A stretch of 64,000 bases of DNA, taken from assembly GCF_001729785.1 (NCBI RefSeq), contig NZ_CP017183.1, positions 4,597,850 through 4,661,849 on the forward strand, in the 5' to 3' direction. Position 1 is the stretch's first letter; every line of letters begins with the position of its first letter. The notes beneath the pieces were generated by a model, which had not been told where the DNA came from, did not search any database, and saw only the letters and a program-made list of their open reading frames with translations. This document shows, piece after piece, positions 24,401 through 35,720 of the stretch. The DNA is from Enterobacter hormaechei subsp. xiangfangensis. GTDB taxonomy: Bacteria > Pseudomonadota > Gammaproteobacteria > Enterobacterales > Enterobacteriaceae. A program made the position numbers and the translations under genes.

Positions 24401-24438
24401 CTATACTCGCTTCAATTAGCCGCCACGACGGCGAAAGG
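24401..24438 (+). promoter_or_regulatory. ravA promoter, sigma-S-like -10
   Basis: CTATACT at 24401-24407 is the exact sigma-S -10 consensus and no good -35 is seen. AAGGA near 24435 is the ribosome site for the ATG at 24452. ravA-viaA is RpoS-dependent in E. coli, so this fits, but the start point is inferred. The rest of 24230-24400 shows nothing I can name. Confidence 0.6.
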
Positions 24439-24451
24439 ATGCAAAACTATT

Positions 24452-25948
24452 ATGGCTCACTCACATTTATTAGCAGAAAGAATTTCCCGCCTTAGCAGTG
24501 CGCTGGAAAAAGGCCTTTACGAGCGTAGCCACGCCATTCGTCTCTGTTTACTGGCGGCGCTGAGCGGGGAAAGCGTGTTTCTGCTGGGGCCGCCGGGCAT
24601 TGCCAAAAGTCTGATCGCACGCCGCCTCAAATTCGCTTTCCAGAACGCGCGCGCATTCGAGTATTTGATGACGCGCTTCTCCACGCCGGAAGAGGTTTTC
24701 GGCCCACTCTCCATTCAGGCGCTAAAAGATGAGGGACGCTATGAACGTCTGACGGCGGGCTATCTCCCGGAAGCGGAAATCGTCTTTCTTGATGAGATCT
24801 GGAAAGCCGGCCCGGCCATTCTGAATACCCTGCTGACGGCAATTAACGAACGCCGATTCCGCAACGGCGCCAGCGAAGAGAAGATCCCCATGCGCCTGCT
24901 GGTGGCCGCGTCAAACGAATTGCCCGAAGCCGACAGCAGCCTGGAAGCGCTGTATGACCGTATGTTGATCCGCCTGTGGCTGGATAAAGTCCAGGATAAA
25001 TCAAACTTCCGTTCTATGCTGGTAAGCCAGCAGGATGAAAACGAAAATCCGGTGGCAGCGTCATTGCAGGTCACGGACGAGGAATACCACCAATGGCAGG
25101 AGGAGATCGGCAAGATAAAACTGCCCGATCCCGTTTTTGAGCTGATCTTCATGCTGCGCCAGCAGCTTGATTTACTGCCCTCCGCGCCGTACGTCTCCGA
25201 TCGTCGCTGGAAAAAAGCCATTCGTCTGCTCCAGGCAAGCGCGCTGTTTAGCGGTCGCGATGCTGTCGCTCCCATCGATCTGATCCTGCTGAAAGACTGC
25301 CTGTGGCATGACGCAGAAGGGATGAATCTGATGCAGCAGCAGCTGGACGTTTTGATGACCGGACACGCGTGGGGTCAGCAATCCATGCTTAATCAACTGG
25401 GGGCGATTGCTCAACGTCGCCTTCAGCTCCAGCAGCAGCAAAGTGACAAAACCGCGCTGAAGGTGAACCGTCTTGGCGGGATGTTTGCCCGTAAACCGCA
25501 CTACGAACTGCCAGCCGGGCTGACTGACGCCTCGCTAACGCTTCTTCTTCAGCAGCCGCTGAAGCTTCATGATATGCAGGTTGTGCATGTGACTATCGAA
25601 CGCGTTGCGCTGGTTCAGTGGCTGGATAAGGGCGGTGAGATCCGCGGTAAACTCAACGGTATCGGCTTTGCACAGCCGTTGTCAATGGAAGTCGACAGCA
25701 GCCAGCACCTTGTGATCCGCGACGTCAGCCTTCAGGGATCGCGCCTGGCTCTGCCGGGCACGGCCTCCGACACTGTGCCGGAGGAGATCAAACAGCAGCT
25801 CGACGCGCTGGATAACGAATGGCATCAGCAGCACACCCGCTTCAGCGAGCAGCAGAAATGCCTCTTTATCCATAGCGACTGGTTAGGTCGCATTGAAGCC
25901 AGCTTGCAGGATGTCAGCGCGCAGATCAAACAGGCTCGTCAATGCTAA
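24452..25948 (+). CDS. ravA: MoxR-family AAA+ ATPase RavA
   Basis: RavA is a hexameric MoxR ATPase that works with ViaA on respiratory complexes and Fe-S proteins and binds the lysine decarboxylase LdcI. The 498-residue protein has Walker A GPPGIAKS at 46-53 and Walker B LDEI at 111-114, a sensor region VAASNELP, and a C-terminal LARA-containing part from about 330 on, rich in Gln. It overlaps viaA by seven bases. Length equals E. coli. Confidence 0.96.
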   Translation: MAHSHLLAERISRLSSALEKGLYERSHAIRLCLLAALSGESVFLLGPPGIAKSLIARRLKFAFQNARAFEYLMTRFSTPEEVFGPLSIQALKDEGRYERLTAGYLPEAEIVFLDEIWKAGPAILNTLLTAINERRFRNGASEEKIPMRLLVAASNELPEADSSLEALYDRMLIRLWLDKVQDKSNFRSMLVSQQDENENPVAASLQVTDEEYHQWQEEIGKIKLPDPVFELIFMLRQQLDLLPSAPYVSDRRWKKAIRLLQASALFSGRDAVAPIDLILLKDCLWHDAEGMNLMQQQLDVLMTGHAWGQQSMLNQLGAIAQRRLQLQQQQSDKTALKVNRLGGMFARKPHYELPAGLTDASLTLLLQQPLKLHDMQVVHVTIERVALVQWLDKGGEIRGKLNGIGFAQPLSMEVDSSQHLVIRDVSLQGSRLALPGTASDTVPEEIKQQLDALDNEWHQQHTRFSEQQKCLFIHSDWLGRIEASLQDVSAQIKQARQC

Positions 25949-27393
25949 CGCTGGACACGCTTAACGTCATGCTGGCGGTTAGCGAGGAAGGGTTGATCGA
26001 AGAGGTCGTCATTACCCTGCTCGCTTCACCGCAGCTGGCGGCCTTCTTTGAAAAATTCCCGAAGCTCCGAAAAGCAATGACGGACGATCTTCCCCGCTGG
26101 CGCGATAACCTGCGCCAGCGGTTTAAGGAGACGGAAGTCCCGCCGGAACTGACAGAGGAAGTGGCTGGTTACCAGCAGTGCCAGCGGCTTTCAACGCCGC
26201 AGTTTATTGCCCAGCTACAGCAAACTCTGACGCTGCTTGATAACGTTCACTCCCCGTTTGCCAGCCAGGCCAGAGCGCTGGTCACGGACAACCCCAGCTT
26301 CACTCCCGCCCTGCATACGCTGTTTTTACAGCGCTGGCGACTGAGCCTTGTGGTCCAGGCCACGGCCCTCAATCAGCAGTTGCTGGACGAAGAGCGCGAA
26401 CAGTTGCTCAGTGAGGTCCAGGAGCGAATGACCCTGAGCGGCCAGTTAGAACAGGTGCTGGTGGAGAATGAAAACGCCGCTGGTCGACTCTGGGATATGA
26501 GTGCCGGCCAGTTAAAGCGGGGCGATTATCAGCTGATCGTGAAGTACGGCGACTTTCTGGCGCAACAGCCGGAGCTGATGAAGCTCGCAGAACAGCTCGG
26601 CCGCTCCCGGGAGGCCCGGTCGGTCCCAAAGAAAGATGCGCCGATGGAGACCTTCCGAACGCTGGTACGCGAGCCCTCCACCGTACCGGAGCAGGTGGAC
26701 GGGTTACAGCAAAGCGATGACATCCTGCGTCTGCTGCCTACGGAACTCAGCACGCTGGGAATGACCGAACTGGAGTATGAGTTTTATCGTCGGCTGGTGG
26801 AAAAACAGCTCATTACCTATCGACTGCATGGCGAAGCCTGGCGCGAGAAGATCAGCCAGCGTCCGGTGGTGCACCAGGATTTTGATGAGCAACCGCGCGG
26901 CCCATTCATTGTTTGCGTCGATACGTCCGGATCGATGGGGGGCTTTAATGAACAGTGCGCAAAAGCGTTCTGCCTGGCCCTGATGCGCGTGGCGCTCGCC
27001 GATCGTCGTCGCTGCTACATCATGCTCTTTTCCAGCGAAGTGGTGGGGTATGAACTGACCAGCCCGCAGGGGCTGGAGCAGGCGATCCGCTTTTTAAGCC
27101 AGCGCTTTCGCGGCGGCACCGATCTGGCCAGCTGTTTTCGCAGTATCATTGAGCGCATGCAGGGCGGTGACTGGTACGACGCGGATGCGGTGGTGATTTC
27201 CGATTTTATTGCCCAGCGGCTGCCGGACGAGGTCGTGAATAAAGTGAAGGAGATGCAGCGCGTGCACCAGCACCGTTTCCATGCCGTGGCGATGTCTGCA
27301 CATGGAAAACCCGGCATCATGCGCATCTTCGATCATATCTGGCGCTTTGATACCGGGTTGCGTAGCCGCCTGCTCAGACGCTGGCGACGTTAA
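25942..27393 (+). CDS. viaA: VWA-domain protein ViaA
   Basis: ViaA is the partner of RavA; it carries a von Willebrand factor A domain that binds metal and protein partners and stimulates RavA. In 483 residues, the MIDAS motif DTSGSM is at 327-332, followed by the further metal ligands in FRGGTDLA and VVISDF. The N-terminal two thirds are helical and have no clear motif. Its ATG lies inside the ravA end, so translation is coupled. Its stop codon directly abuts the stop of convergent asnA, with no bases between. Confidence 0.95.
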   Translation: MLTLDTLNVMLAVSEEGLIEEVVITLLASPQLAAFFEKFPKLRKAMTDDLPRWRDNLRQRFKETEVPPELTEEVAGYQQCQRLSTPQFIAQLQQTLTLLDNVHSPFASQARALVTDNPSFTPALHTLFLQRWRLSLVVQATALNQQLLDEEREQLLSEVQERMTLSGQLEQVLVENENAAGRLWDMSAGQLKRGDYQLIVKYGDFLAQQPELMKLAEQLGRSREARSVPKKDAPMETFRTLVREPSTVPEQVDGLQQSDDILRLLPTELSTLGMTELEYEFYRRLVEKQLITYRLHGEAWREKISQRPVVHQDFDEQPRGPFIVCVDTSGSMGGFNEQCAKAFCLALMRVALADRRRCYIMLFSSEVVGYELTSPQGLEQAIRFLSQRFRGGTDLASCFRSIIERMQGGDWYDADAVVISDFIAQRLPDEVVNKVKEMQRVHQHRFHAVAMSAHGKPGIMRIFDHIWRFDTGLRSRLLRRWRR

Positions 27394-28386
27394 TTAAAGA
27401 AGAGAACCGACGCTCTCACGTACCTGCTGCGGCCAGACCCCACACTGCACCTGACCGATATGGGACAGTTGCAACAGCAGCATGGTCAGACGAGACTGGC
27501 CAATACCACCGCCGATGGTCTGCGGCATTTCACCGCGCAGCAGCGCCTGGTGCCATTCCAGTTGCAGACGATCCTCATCACCGGTCACGGCCAGCTGACG
27601 CTTCAGTGCTTCAGCATCCACGCGGATCCCCATTGAAGAGAGTTCAAACGCATCTTCCAGAACCGGGTTCCAGACCAGAATATCGCCGTTCAGACCAGCA
27701 TATTCGCTTTCGCCCACTGTGCTCCAGTCATCGTAATCCGGCGCACGGACGTCGTGACGTTTACCATCAGACAATTTTCCGCCAATGCCGATCAGGAATA
27801 CCGCGCCAAGCTCTTTGGCAATCGCGCGTTCACGGCCTTTGGCATCCAGATCCGGGAAACGGCTCAGCAACTCCTGACTGTGAACAAAGTGGATCGTTTC
27901 CGGCAGGAACGGTGCCAGACCAAACTCTTTGCTTACGGCCGCTTCGGTCGCTTTGATCCCGGCGTAGATCGCCTCAACGGTAGACTTCAGCGTGCCAACG
28001 TGGCGCTCGCCGTCACCCATTACGCGCTCCCAGTCCCACTGGTCAACGTAGACAGAGTGAATGGGGGAGAGGCGGTCTTCATCGGGGCGAAGGGCTTTCA
28101 TATGCGTGTAAAGCCCTTCGCCCGCGCTGAAGTCGTGTTGTCCCAGGGTTTGACGCTTCCACTTCGCCAGGGAATGAACCACTTCGAACTGAGCGTCTGG
28201 CAGTGTTTTCACTTTTACCTGTACCGCTTTTTCGCAACCAGACAAGTTATCCTGCGTCCCGTCACCCACGCGGCTCAGAATCGGCGCCTGAACTTCAATA
28301 AGGCCAAGCTTCTCTTCCAGCTGGCGAGAAAAATGGGATTTAACGAAACTGATCTGGCGTTGTTTTGCGATGTAAGCGGTTTTCAT
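27394..28386 (-). CDS. asnA: Aspartate--ammonia ligase (asparagine synthetase A)
   Basis: AsnA makes asparagine from aspartate, ammonia and ATP. The 330-residue protein resembles class II aminoacyl-tRNA synthetase cores, with conserved [17 protein letters not shown] and GGGIGQSRL segments for substrate and ATP binding. It is divergent from its activator gene asnC, and its stop touches that of viaA. Length equals E. coli. Confidence 0.97.
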   Translation of the reverse strand: MKTAYIAKQRQISFVKSHFSRQLEEKLGLIEVQAPILSRVGDGTQDNLSGCEKAVQVKVKTLPDAQFEVVHSLAKWKRQTLGQHDFSAGEGLYTHMKALRPDEDRLSPIHSVYVDQWDWERVMGDGERHVGTLKSTVEAIYAGIKATEAAVSKEFGLAPFLPETIHFVHSQELLSRFPDLDAKGRERAIAKELGAVFLIGIGGKLSDGKRHDVRAPDYDDWSTVGESEYAGLNGDILVWNPVLEDAFELSSMGIRVDAEALKRQLAVTGDEDRLQLEWHQALLRGEMPQTIGGGIGQSRLTMLLLQLSHIGQVQCGVWPQQVRESVGSLL

Positions 28387-28476
28387 TATTTATACTCCTG
28401 CGTCCTGTTGATACTGATTAAGCAACAGAACAGGCGCTTAATTCAATAACCCATCAACAAAAAGCCTCCTTCACTT

Positions 28477-28504
28477 TTGATTCGTTAAAATAAGACGCTA
28501 GAAT
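28477..28504 (+). promoter_or_regulatory. asnC promoter
   Basis: TTGATT (28477-28482), a 16-bp spacer and TAGAAT (28499-28504) lie 34 bases before the asnC ATG. The asnA-asnC gap is the expected site of AsnC binding, but I cannot name its operator with confidence. Confidence 0.6.
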
Positions 28505-28537
28505 AGAAGGAATCATTAATCTTCATAAGAAAAACCT

Positions 28538-28996
28538 ATGGAAAATTATCAGATCGACAATCTGGACCGCGGCATTCTGGAAGCGCTCATGGCCAACGCA
28601 CGCACCGCGTATGCCGAACTGGCTAAACAATTTGGCGTCAGCCCGGGGACCATTCACGTTCGCGTAGAGAAAATGAAGCAGGCCGGGATCATCACCGGCG
28701 CACGCATTGATGTCAGCCCGAAGCAACTCGGCTACGACGTCTGCTGCTTCATTGGCATTATTCTGAAAAGCGCCAAAGATTACCCCTCCGCGCTGGAGAA
28801 ACTGAACGCGCTGGATGAAGTCACTGAGGCGTACTACACCACCGGGCACTACAGCATCTTTATAAAGGTCATGTGCCGATCCATTGACGCCCTCCAGCAG
28901 GTACTTATCAACAAGATCCAAACAATCGATGAAATTCAGTCCACTGAAACCCTGATCTCCCTGCAAAACCCGATCATGCGTACTATCCGCCCGTGA
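28538..28996 (+). CDS. asnC: Asparagine-responsive regulator AsnC
   Basis: AsnC is the founding Lrp/AsnC-family regulator: it activates asnA unless asparagine is present and represses itself. The 152-residue protein has an N-terminal helix-turn-helix (LDRGILEALMANARTAYAELAKQFGVSPGTIHVRVEKM starts near residue 7; here described in parts) and a C-terminal RAM effector domain ending SLQNPIMRTIRP. It is divergent from asnA and followed by mioC. Confidence 0.96.
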   Translation: MENYQIDNLDRGILEALMANARTAYAELAKQFGVSPGTIHVRVEKMKQAGIITGARIDVSPKQLGYDVCCFIGIILKSAKDYPSALEKLNALDEVTEAYYTTGHYSIFIKVMCRSIDALQQVLINKIQTIDEIQSTETLISLQNPIMRTIRP

Positions 28997-29017
28997 TCGG
29001 GAAATTTCATTCCCACA

Positions 29018-29057
29018 TTTTCCACAGGTAGATCCCAGCTCGTTCACAGCGTACAAT
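29018..29057 (+). promoter_or_regulatory. mioC promoter with DnaA box
   Basis: TTTTCCACA at 29018-29026 differs from the DnaA consensus in one base, and TACAAT at 29052-29057 is a -10. In E. coli DnaA binding here represses mioC, whose transcription would otherwise run into oriC. Confidence 0.65.
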
Positions 29058-29086
29058 GGCCGCCTCTTTATCTGAGCGAGCGATCA

Positions 29087-29536
29087 ATGGCGGACATTAC
29101 TCTTATCAGCGGCAGCACCCTGGGCGGTGCGGAATATGTAGCGGAACATCTGGCTGAGAAGCTGGAAGACGCGGGCTTTTCTACACAAACGCTGCACGGA
29201 CCGCTGCTGGAAGATCTCCCGACTGACGGGGTCTGGCTGCTGATCACCTCCACACACGGCGCGGGCGATCTGCCAGATAACCTGCAACCTTTATATGACG
29301 AACTGCTGGAACAACAGCCCGATCTGTCAAACGTCCGGTTTGGCGCTGTGGGGATCGGCAGCCGTGAATATGACACTTTCTGTGGCGCCATAGAGAAAGT
29401 AGAAGCTGCGGTGACCGCCTGCGGAGCAAAACAGCTGGGTGAAACGCTGAAGATCAACATCCTCGATCATGATATTCCCGAAGATCCAGCCGAGATCTGG
29501 CTCGCGGAATGGAAAAATTTACTCAAAAACGATTAA
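29087..29536 (+). CDS. mioC: Flavodoxin-like protein MioC
   Basis: MioC is a small FMN-binding flavodoxin linked to biotin synthase activity in E. coli. The 149-residue protein has the FMN phosphate loop SGSTLGGAEY at about 8-17 and the conserved TSTHGAGDLPDN and GSREYDTFCGA segments. Two residues longer than E. coli at the C-terminus. It is transcribed toward oriC. Confidence 0.96.
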   Translation: MADITLISGSTLGGAEYVAEHLAEKLEDAGFSTQTLHGPLLEDLPTDGVWLLITSTHGAGDLPDNLQPLYDELLEQQPDLSNVRFGAVGIGSREYDTFCGAIEKVEAAVTACGAKQLGETLKINILDHDIPEDPAEIWLAEWKNLLKND

Positions 29537-29830
29537 AGATCGTGCGAACAGATGTGGATAACTCTGGTTAAAAGCTCGTATTAAGCCGTAGTTATCCAAA
29601 TAACAACGTTGGTTTAGTTTTTGACCTGTGTATAAAGTGGCGATCTGATCCCAGCTTATACGGTCCAGGATCACCGATCATTCACAGCAAACGATCCTTC
29701 CTAACTGCATGATCTTATTTATGGGATCGGACTTATCCACAAAGGTCTGCGATCCTAATAAGAGATCACAATAGAACAGATCTCTAAATAAAAAGATCTT
29801 CTTTTTAATAGCCCAGGATCCCAATGCTTT
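29537..29830. other. oriC: Chromosomal replication origin oriC
   Basis: All main parts of enterobacterial oriC are present between mioC and mnmG. DnaA boxes: R4 TGTGGATAA 29553-29561, R3 TTATCCAAA 29592-29600, R2 TGTGTATAA 29627-29635, R5/M TTATACGGT 29656-29664, R1 TTATCCACA 29733-29741. The DNA unwinding element has three 13-mers read on the minus strand: R 29755-29767, M 29770-29782 (GATCTGTTCTATT) and L 29786-29798 (GATCTTTTTATTT), with an AT cluster beyond at 29799-29810. I count about thirteen GATC sites for Dam and SeqA. IHF and Fis sites are expected near R1 and between R2 and R3 but were not assigned. Confidence 0.97.
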
Positions 29831-29850
29831 CTCGAAAGACTAAAGTTGAG

Positions 29851-29856
29851 TAGAAT
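29851..29856 (+). promoter_or_regulatory. mnmG (gidA) promoter -10
   Basis: TAGAAT is followed by a GC-rich discriminator CCACGGCCCGGGC, as at the E. coli gidA promoter, whose transcription next to oriC favours initiation and is under stringent control. Confidence 0.6.
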
Positions 29857-29910
29857 CCACGGCCCGGGCTTCAATCCATTTTCATACCGCTTTACGCGAG
29901 GCAGACCACC

Positions 29911-31800
29911 ATGTTTTATCAGGATCCTTTTGACGTCATCATCATTGGCGGGGGTCACGCAGGCACTGAGGCCGCAATGGCCGCAGCGCGAATGGGTCAG
30001 CAGACCCTGCTTTTGACACACAATATCGACACGCTGGGACAAATGTCCTGTAATCCGGCGATTGGCGGCATTGGGAAAGGACACCTGGTAAAAGAAGTGG
30101 ATGCACTTGGCGGCCTGATGGCGAAAGCGATCGATCATGCGGGTATTCAGTTTAGGATACTAAACGCGAGTAAAGGTCCGGCTGTTCGCGCCACCCGTGC
30201 ACAGGCAGACCGTGTGCTTTACCGTCAGGCTGTGCGCACCGCGCTGGAAAACCAACCGAACCTGATGATCTTCCAGCAGGCGGTAGAAGATCTTATCGTG
30301 GAGAACGATCGTGTTGTTGGCGCCGTGACCCAAATGGGTCTCAAATTCCGCGCAAAAGCGGTGGTGCTGACGGTCGGGACATTCCTGGACGGTAAAATCC
30401 ATATTGGTCTGGACAATTACAGCGGTGGTCGTGCTGGCGATCCGCCGTCAATTCCGTTATCTCGTCGTCTGCGTGAGCTGCCGCTGCGCGTAAGCCGCCT
30501 GAAAACCGGCACGCCACCGCGTATTGATGCGCGCACCATTGATTTCAGCGTGCTGGCACAGCAGCACGGCGATAACCCGATGCCGGTGTTCTCGTTCATG
30601 GGCAATGCGGGGCAACATCCGCAGCAGGTGCCGTGCTACATCACGCACACCAATGAAAAAACCCATGACGTGATCCGCAATAATCTCGATCGCAGCCCAA
30701 TGTATGCTGGTGTGATCGAAGGGATCGGCCCGCGTTATTGCCCGTCTATCGAAGACAAAGTGATGCGCTTTGCCGATCGTAATCAGCACCAGATCTTCCT
30801 CGAACCGGAAGGGCTGACATCTAACGAAATTTACCCGAACGGCATCTCCACCAGCCTGCCGTTCGACGTGCAGATGCAGATTGTGCGTTCAATGCAGGGC
30901 ATGGAAAACGCGAAGATCGTTCGTCCTGGCTACGCTATTGAGTACGATTTCTTCGATCCGCGTGACCTGAAGCCGACGCTGGAAAGCAAATTCATCCAGG
31001 GTCTGTTCTTCGCAGGCCAGATTAACGGCACCACCGGGTACGAAGAAGCTGCCGCGCAAGGGCTGCTGGCCGGTCTGAACGCCGCTCGCTTCTCTGCCGA
31101 GAAAGAGGGCTGGGCACCGGCGCGTTCTCAGGCTTACCTGGGCGTTCTGGTCGACGATCTCTGCACGCTGGGGACCAAAGAACCGTACCGCATGTTTACT
31201 TCTCGTGCGGAATATCGCCTGATGCTGCGCGAAGACAATGCCGATCTGCGTCTGACCGAGGTGGGCCGCGAGCTGGGTCTGGTGGATGACGAGCGCTGGG
31301 CGCGCTTCAACGAGAAGCTGGAACGCATTGAACAGGAACGTCAGCGCCTGAAAACCACCTGGGTGAATCCGCAGGCGGAAACTGCTGCTGAAGTGAATGC
31401 TCACTTAACAGCACCGCTGTCGCGCGAAGCCAGTGGGGAAGATCTGCTGCGCCGTCCTGAAGTCACCTACGAGAATCTGGTCAAACTGACGGCGTTCGCA
31501 CCGGGCCTTGAAGACGCTGAAGCTGCCGAGCAGGTCGAAATTCAGGTGAAGTACGAAGGCTACATCGCGCGTCAGCAGGATGAGATCGAAAAACAGCAGC
31601 GCAACGAAAACACGCTGCTGCCGGAAATGCTGGACTACCGTCAGGTGACGGGCCTTTCCAACGAAGTGATCGCTAAGCTGAACGATCACAAACCTGTGTC
31701 GATTGGCCAGGCCTCACGTATCTCTGGCGTCACACCTGCCGCGATTTCGATTCTGCTGGTGTGGCTGAAAAAGCAGGGCATGCTGCGCCGTAGCGCGTAA
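29911..31800 (+). CDS. mnmG: tRNA uridine-5-carboxymethylaminomethyl synthase subunit MnmG (GidA)
   Basis: MnmG binds FAD and, with MnmE (encoded at 59882-61246 in this window), installs the cmnm5 group on U34 of certain tRNAs. The 629-residue protein has the FAD-binding GGGHAG at 13-18, the family signatures [20 protein letters not shown] and [11 protein letters not shown], and a helical C-terminal domain for MnmE and tRNA. It is the first gene beyond oriC on the DUE side. Length equals E. coli. Confidence 0.98.
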   Translation: MFYQDPFDVIIIGGGHAGTEAAMAAARMGQQTLLLTHNIDTLGQMSCNPAIGGIGKGHLVKEVDALGGLMAKAIDHAGIQFRILNASKGPAVRATRAQADRVLYRQAVRTALENQPNLMIFQQAVEDLIVENDRVVGAVTQMGLKFRAKAVVLTVGTFLDGKIHIGLDNYSGGRAGDPPSIPLSRRLRELPLRVSRLKTGTPPRIDARTIDFSVLAQQHGDNPMPVFSFMGNAGQHPQQVPCYITHTNEKTHDVIRNNLDRSPMYAGVIEGIGPRYCPSIEDKVMRFADRNQHQIFLEPEGLTSNEIYPNGISTSLPFDVQMQIVRSMQGMENAKIVRPGYAIEYDFFDPRDLKPTLESKFIQGLFFAGQINGTTGYEEAAAQGLLAGLNAARFSAEKEGWAPARSQAYLGVLVDDLCTLGTKEPYRMFTSRAEYRLMLREDNADLRLTEVGRELGLVDDERWARFNEKLERIEQERQRLKTTWVNPQAETAAEVNAHLTAPLSREASGEDLLRRPEVTYENLVKLTAFAPGLEDAEAAEQVEIQVKYEGYIARQQDEIEKQQRNENTLLPEMLDYRQVTGLSNEVIAKLNDHKPVSIGQASRISGVTPAAISILLVWLKKQGMLRRSA

Positions 31801-31813
31801 TGCTCTGTAAATA

Positions 31814-31880
31814 GCCCGGTGGCGCTGCGCTTACCGGGCCTACTGAACCCGTAGGGCGGGTTAGCGAAGCGCCACCCGCC
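31814..31880. repeat. Palindromic repeat pair (family B, REP/BIME-like)
   Basis: Two hairpins lie between mnmG and rsmG: GCCCGGTGGCGC...TTACCGGGC (31814-31839) and GGCGGGTTAGC...GCCACCCGCC (31855-31880). They are imperfect palindromes of the REP type and recur at 50305-50375. Confidence 0.8.
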
Positions 31881-31907
31881 ACTTAAGTTTCTCAACAGGT
31901 ATCCACC

Positions 31908-32531
31908 GTGCTCAATAAACTCTCTCGTCTGCTGGAACAGGCAGGTATTTCGCTCACCGATCACCAGAAAAATCAGCTGGTGGCCTATGTCGATATGCTG
32001 AACAAATGGAATAAAGCGTACAACCTCACCTCCGTACGCGATCCCAACGAGATGCTGATTCGCCATATTCTCGATAGCATCGTCGTGGCGCCGTATCTGA
32101 ACGGTGAACGTTTTATCGATGTGGGCACCGGTCCGGGCTTGCCGGGCGTTCCGTTGTCTATTGTTCGACCGGAGAGTCATTTCACGCTGCTGGACAGCCT
32201 GGGCAAGCGCGTACGCTTTTTACGCCAGGTTCAGCATGAGCTGAAGCTGGAAAACATTACGCCCGTACAGAGCAGGGTAGAGGAGTTCCCGGCAGAGCCA
32301 CCGTTTGACGGTGTTATCAGCCGCGCGTTTGCCTCACTCAATGACATGGTGAGCTGGTGCAAACACCTGCCAGCGGAGAAGGGGCGTTTTTATGCTCTGA
32401 AAGGGCAACTTCCGGGGGACGAAATCGAGCAGCTTCCGGACGGTTTTGTTGTCGAATCCATTGAGAAACTCCAGATCCCTCAGCTCGAAGGTGAGCGTCA
32501 TCTGGTGATAATTAAGCCAAACACTTTTTAA
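31908..32531 (+). CDS. rsmG: 16S rRNA m7G527 methyltransferase RsmG (GidB)
   Basis: RsmG methylates N7 of G527 of 16S rRNA; its loss gives low-level streptomycin resistance. The 207-residue protein has the SAM-binding [10 protein letters not shown] at 71-80 and the following [15 protein letters not shown] segment. The start is GTG at 31908, the same position as in E. coli, preceded by AACAGGT. It lies 107 bases after mnmG, with a repeat pair between. Confidence 0.97.
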   Translation: MLNKLSRLLEQAGISLTDHQKNQLVAYVDMLNKWNKAYNLTSVRDPNEMLIRHILDSIVVAPYLNGERFIDVGTGPGLPGVPLSIVRPESHFTLLDSLGKRVRFLRQVQHELKLENITPVQSRVEEFPAEPPFDGVISRAFASLNDMVSWCKHLPAEKGRFYALKGQLPGDEIEQLPDGFVVESIEKLQIPQLEGERHLVIIKPNTF

Positions 32532-33147
32532 AAAATTAATAAAAAATGTGGAATTTGTGCTGTTCTGATCGTGTTAAAAAGCAGCACATTCAGTCTGATT
32601 TGGTCGTCGTTAATTTAACCTTGTTGTTACCATGTATTTTCTTATGGTTAACCTGACGTGATTCGTTCACTCAGAGGATAGTCAACCATGAAATTATCAG
32701 TCTGCTAAAAGTGGGTAAAAGCAACAAGAATGGAATGTTAAATATTTATTAAGAATGTCAATAAAAGGTTTTTGTTGTATACGGCTCTGTTTTAAAAATA
32801 GTTGCGGTTTTTTTGCTTTAATTTCATACAGATGAAATTAATCGTTTTACGTCTTTGATAAATACCACTTTATCGCAAATGTGTATTTTGTGATCTCGTG
32901 CACGCTTTATCACCAACGTTTCCGCGCTGTTTGCAGTTTTGCCTGAAGGTCAACGCTTAGGTCAAAAGTTGAAAAATAGGACTGGGGAAAAATATTTAAA
33001 CATTTATTCACCTTTTCGCTACTTAATGTTTGAAATCACGGGTACGCACCGTATAATTTGACCGCTTTTTGATGCTTGACTCTGAGCCTTAAAGGACGTT
33101 TTATACGACACGCGGCATACCTCGAAGGGAGCAGGAGTAAAAACGTG
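32532..33147. other. Long AT-rich region between rsmG and atpI
   Basis: This 616-bp gap has the atp promoter at its end. Before that it is AT-rich with T and A tracts. A six-codon frame MKLSVC at 32688-32708 with AGAGGA before it follows an imperfect stem-loop (32628-32652). Nothing else is recognisable; no gene is supported. Confidence 0.5.
33030..33057 (+). promoter_or_regulatory. atp operon promoter
   Basis: TTGAAA (33030-33035), a 16-bp spacer and a perfect TATAAT (33052-33057) lie about 90 bases before the atpI start, in the same place as the main E. coli atp promoter. Confidence 0.8.
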
Positions 33148-34352
<1,205 letters not shown>

Positions 34353-34383
34353 TTTTTTACCAACACTACTACGTTTTAATTGA

Positions 34384-34673
<290 letters not shown>

Positions 34674-34689
34674 TAAGAGGTATTGTGCT

Positions 34690-35160
34690 GTGAACATGAA
34701 CGCAACAATCCTCGGCCAGGCCATCGCGTTTATTCTCTTTGTCTGGTTCTGCATGAAGTATGTATGGCCGCCTTTAATGGCTGCCATCGAAAAACGTCAG
34801 AAAGAAATTGCTGACGGTCTGGCTTCCGCAGAACGCGCTAAGAAAGATTTGGACCTTGCACAGGCCAACGCGACAGACCAGCTGAAAAAAGCGAAAGCTG
34901 AAGCTCAGGTAATCATTGAACAGGCTAACAAACGCCGTTCTCAGATCCTGGACGAAGCCAAAGCTGAAGCAGAACAGGAACGTACTAAGATCGTGACACA
35001 GGCTCAGGCTGAAATTGAAGCTGAGCGTAAACGTGCTCGTGAAGAACTGCGTAAGCAGGTTGCGATTCTGGCTGTTGCTGGCGCCGAGAAGATCATCGAA
35101 CGTTCCGTGGATGAAGCTGCTAACAGCGACATCGTGGACAAACTTGTCGCTGAACTGTAA
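34690..35160 (+). CDS. atpF: ATP synthase F0 subunit b
   Basis: Subunit b is the peripheral stalk, a dimer. The 156-residue protein has one N-terminal membrane helix (about 4-25) and a long charged coiled coil to the C-terminus, where it contacts delta. The start is GTG at 34690, as in E. coli, with AAGAGG upstream; the ATG two codons later is not needed. Confidence 0.98.
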   Translation: MNMNATILGQAIAFILFVWFCMKYVWPPLMAAIEKRQKEIADGLASAERAKKDLDLAQANATDQLKKAKAEAQVIIEQANKRRSQILDEAKAEAEQERTKIVTQAQAEIEAERKRAREELRKQVAILAVAGAEKIIERSVDEAANSDIVDKLVAEL

Positions 35161-35174
35161 GGAGGGAGGGGCTG

Positions 35175-35708
35175 ATGTCTGAATTTGTTACGGTAGCTCG
35201 CCCCTACGCCAAAGCAGCTTTTGACTTTGCTGTCGAACACCAAAATGTCGATCGCTGGCAGAATATGCTGGCGTTTGCCGCTGAGGTGACGAAAAACGAA
35301 CAAATGGCCGAGTTGCTTTCTGGTGCGTTAGCGCCTGAAACCCTCGCCGCGTCGTTTATCGCCGTGTGCGGAGAGCAACTGGATGCCAACGGCCAGAACC
35401 TGATTAAGGTGATGGCGGAAAATGGTCGTCTCCGTGTGCTCCCGGATGTTCTCGAGCAGTTTGAGCACTTACGTGCCCTTAGTGAAGCTACCGCTGAAGT
35501 TGAAGTAACTTCCGCGACTGAACTGAGTGACGAACAGCTTGCGAAAATCACCGCCGCGATGGAAAAACGTCTGTCACGCAAAGTTAAGCTGAATTGCAAA
35601 ATCGATAAGTCTGTAATGGCAGGCGTAATCATCCGCTCGGGTGATATGGTCATTGATGGCAGCGTACGCGGCCGTCTTGAGCGCCTTGCAGACGTCTTGC
35701 AGTCTTAA
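35175..35708 (+). CDS. atpH: ATP synthase F1 subunit delta
   Basis: Delta links the stalk (b dimer) to the top of F1. The 177-residue protein has the helical N-terminal domain beginning [16 protein letters not shown] and the C-terminal segment [22 protein letters not shown] of the OSCP/delta family. GGAGGGAGG precedes the ATG by few bases. Confidence 0.98.
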   Translation: MSEFVTVARPYAKAAFDFAVEHQNVDRWQNMLAFAAEVTKNEQMAELLSGALAPETLAASFIAVCGEQLDANGQNLIKVMAENGRLRVLPDVLEQFEHLRALSEATAEVEVTSATELSDEQLAKITAAMEKRLSRKVKLNCKIDKSVMAGVIIRSGDMVIDGSVRGRLERLADVLQS

Positions 35709-35720
35709 GGGGACTGGAGC

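Noticed and set aside
29561..29760. An unusual origin or plasmid replicon
   Set aside because: All boxes, 13-mers and neighbours match the ordinary enterobacterial oriC.
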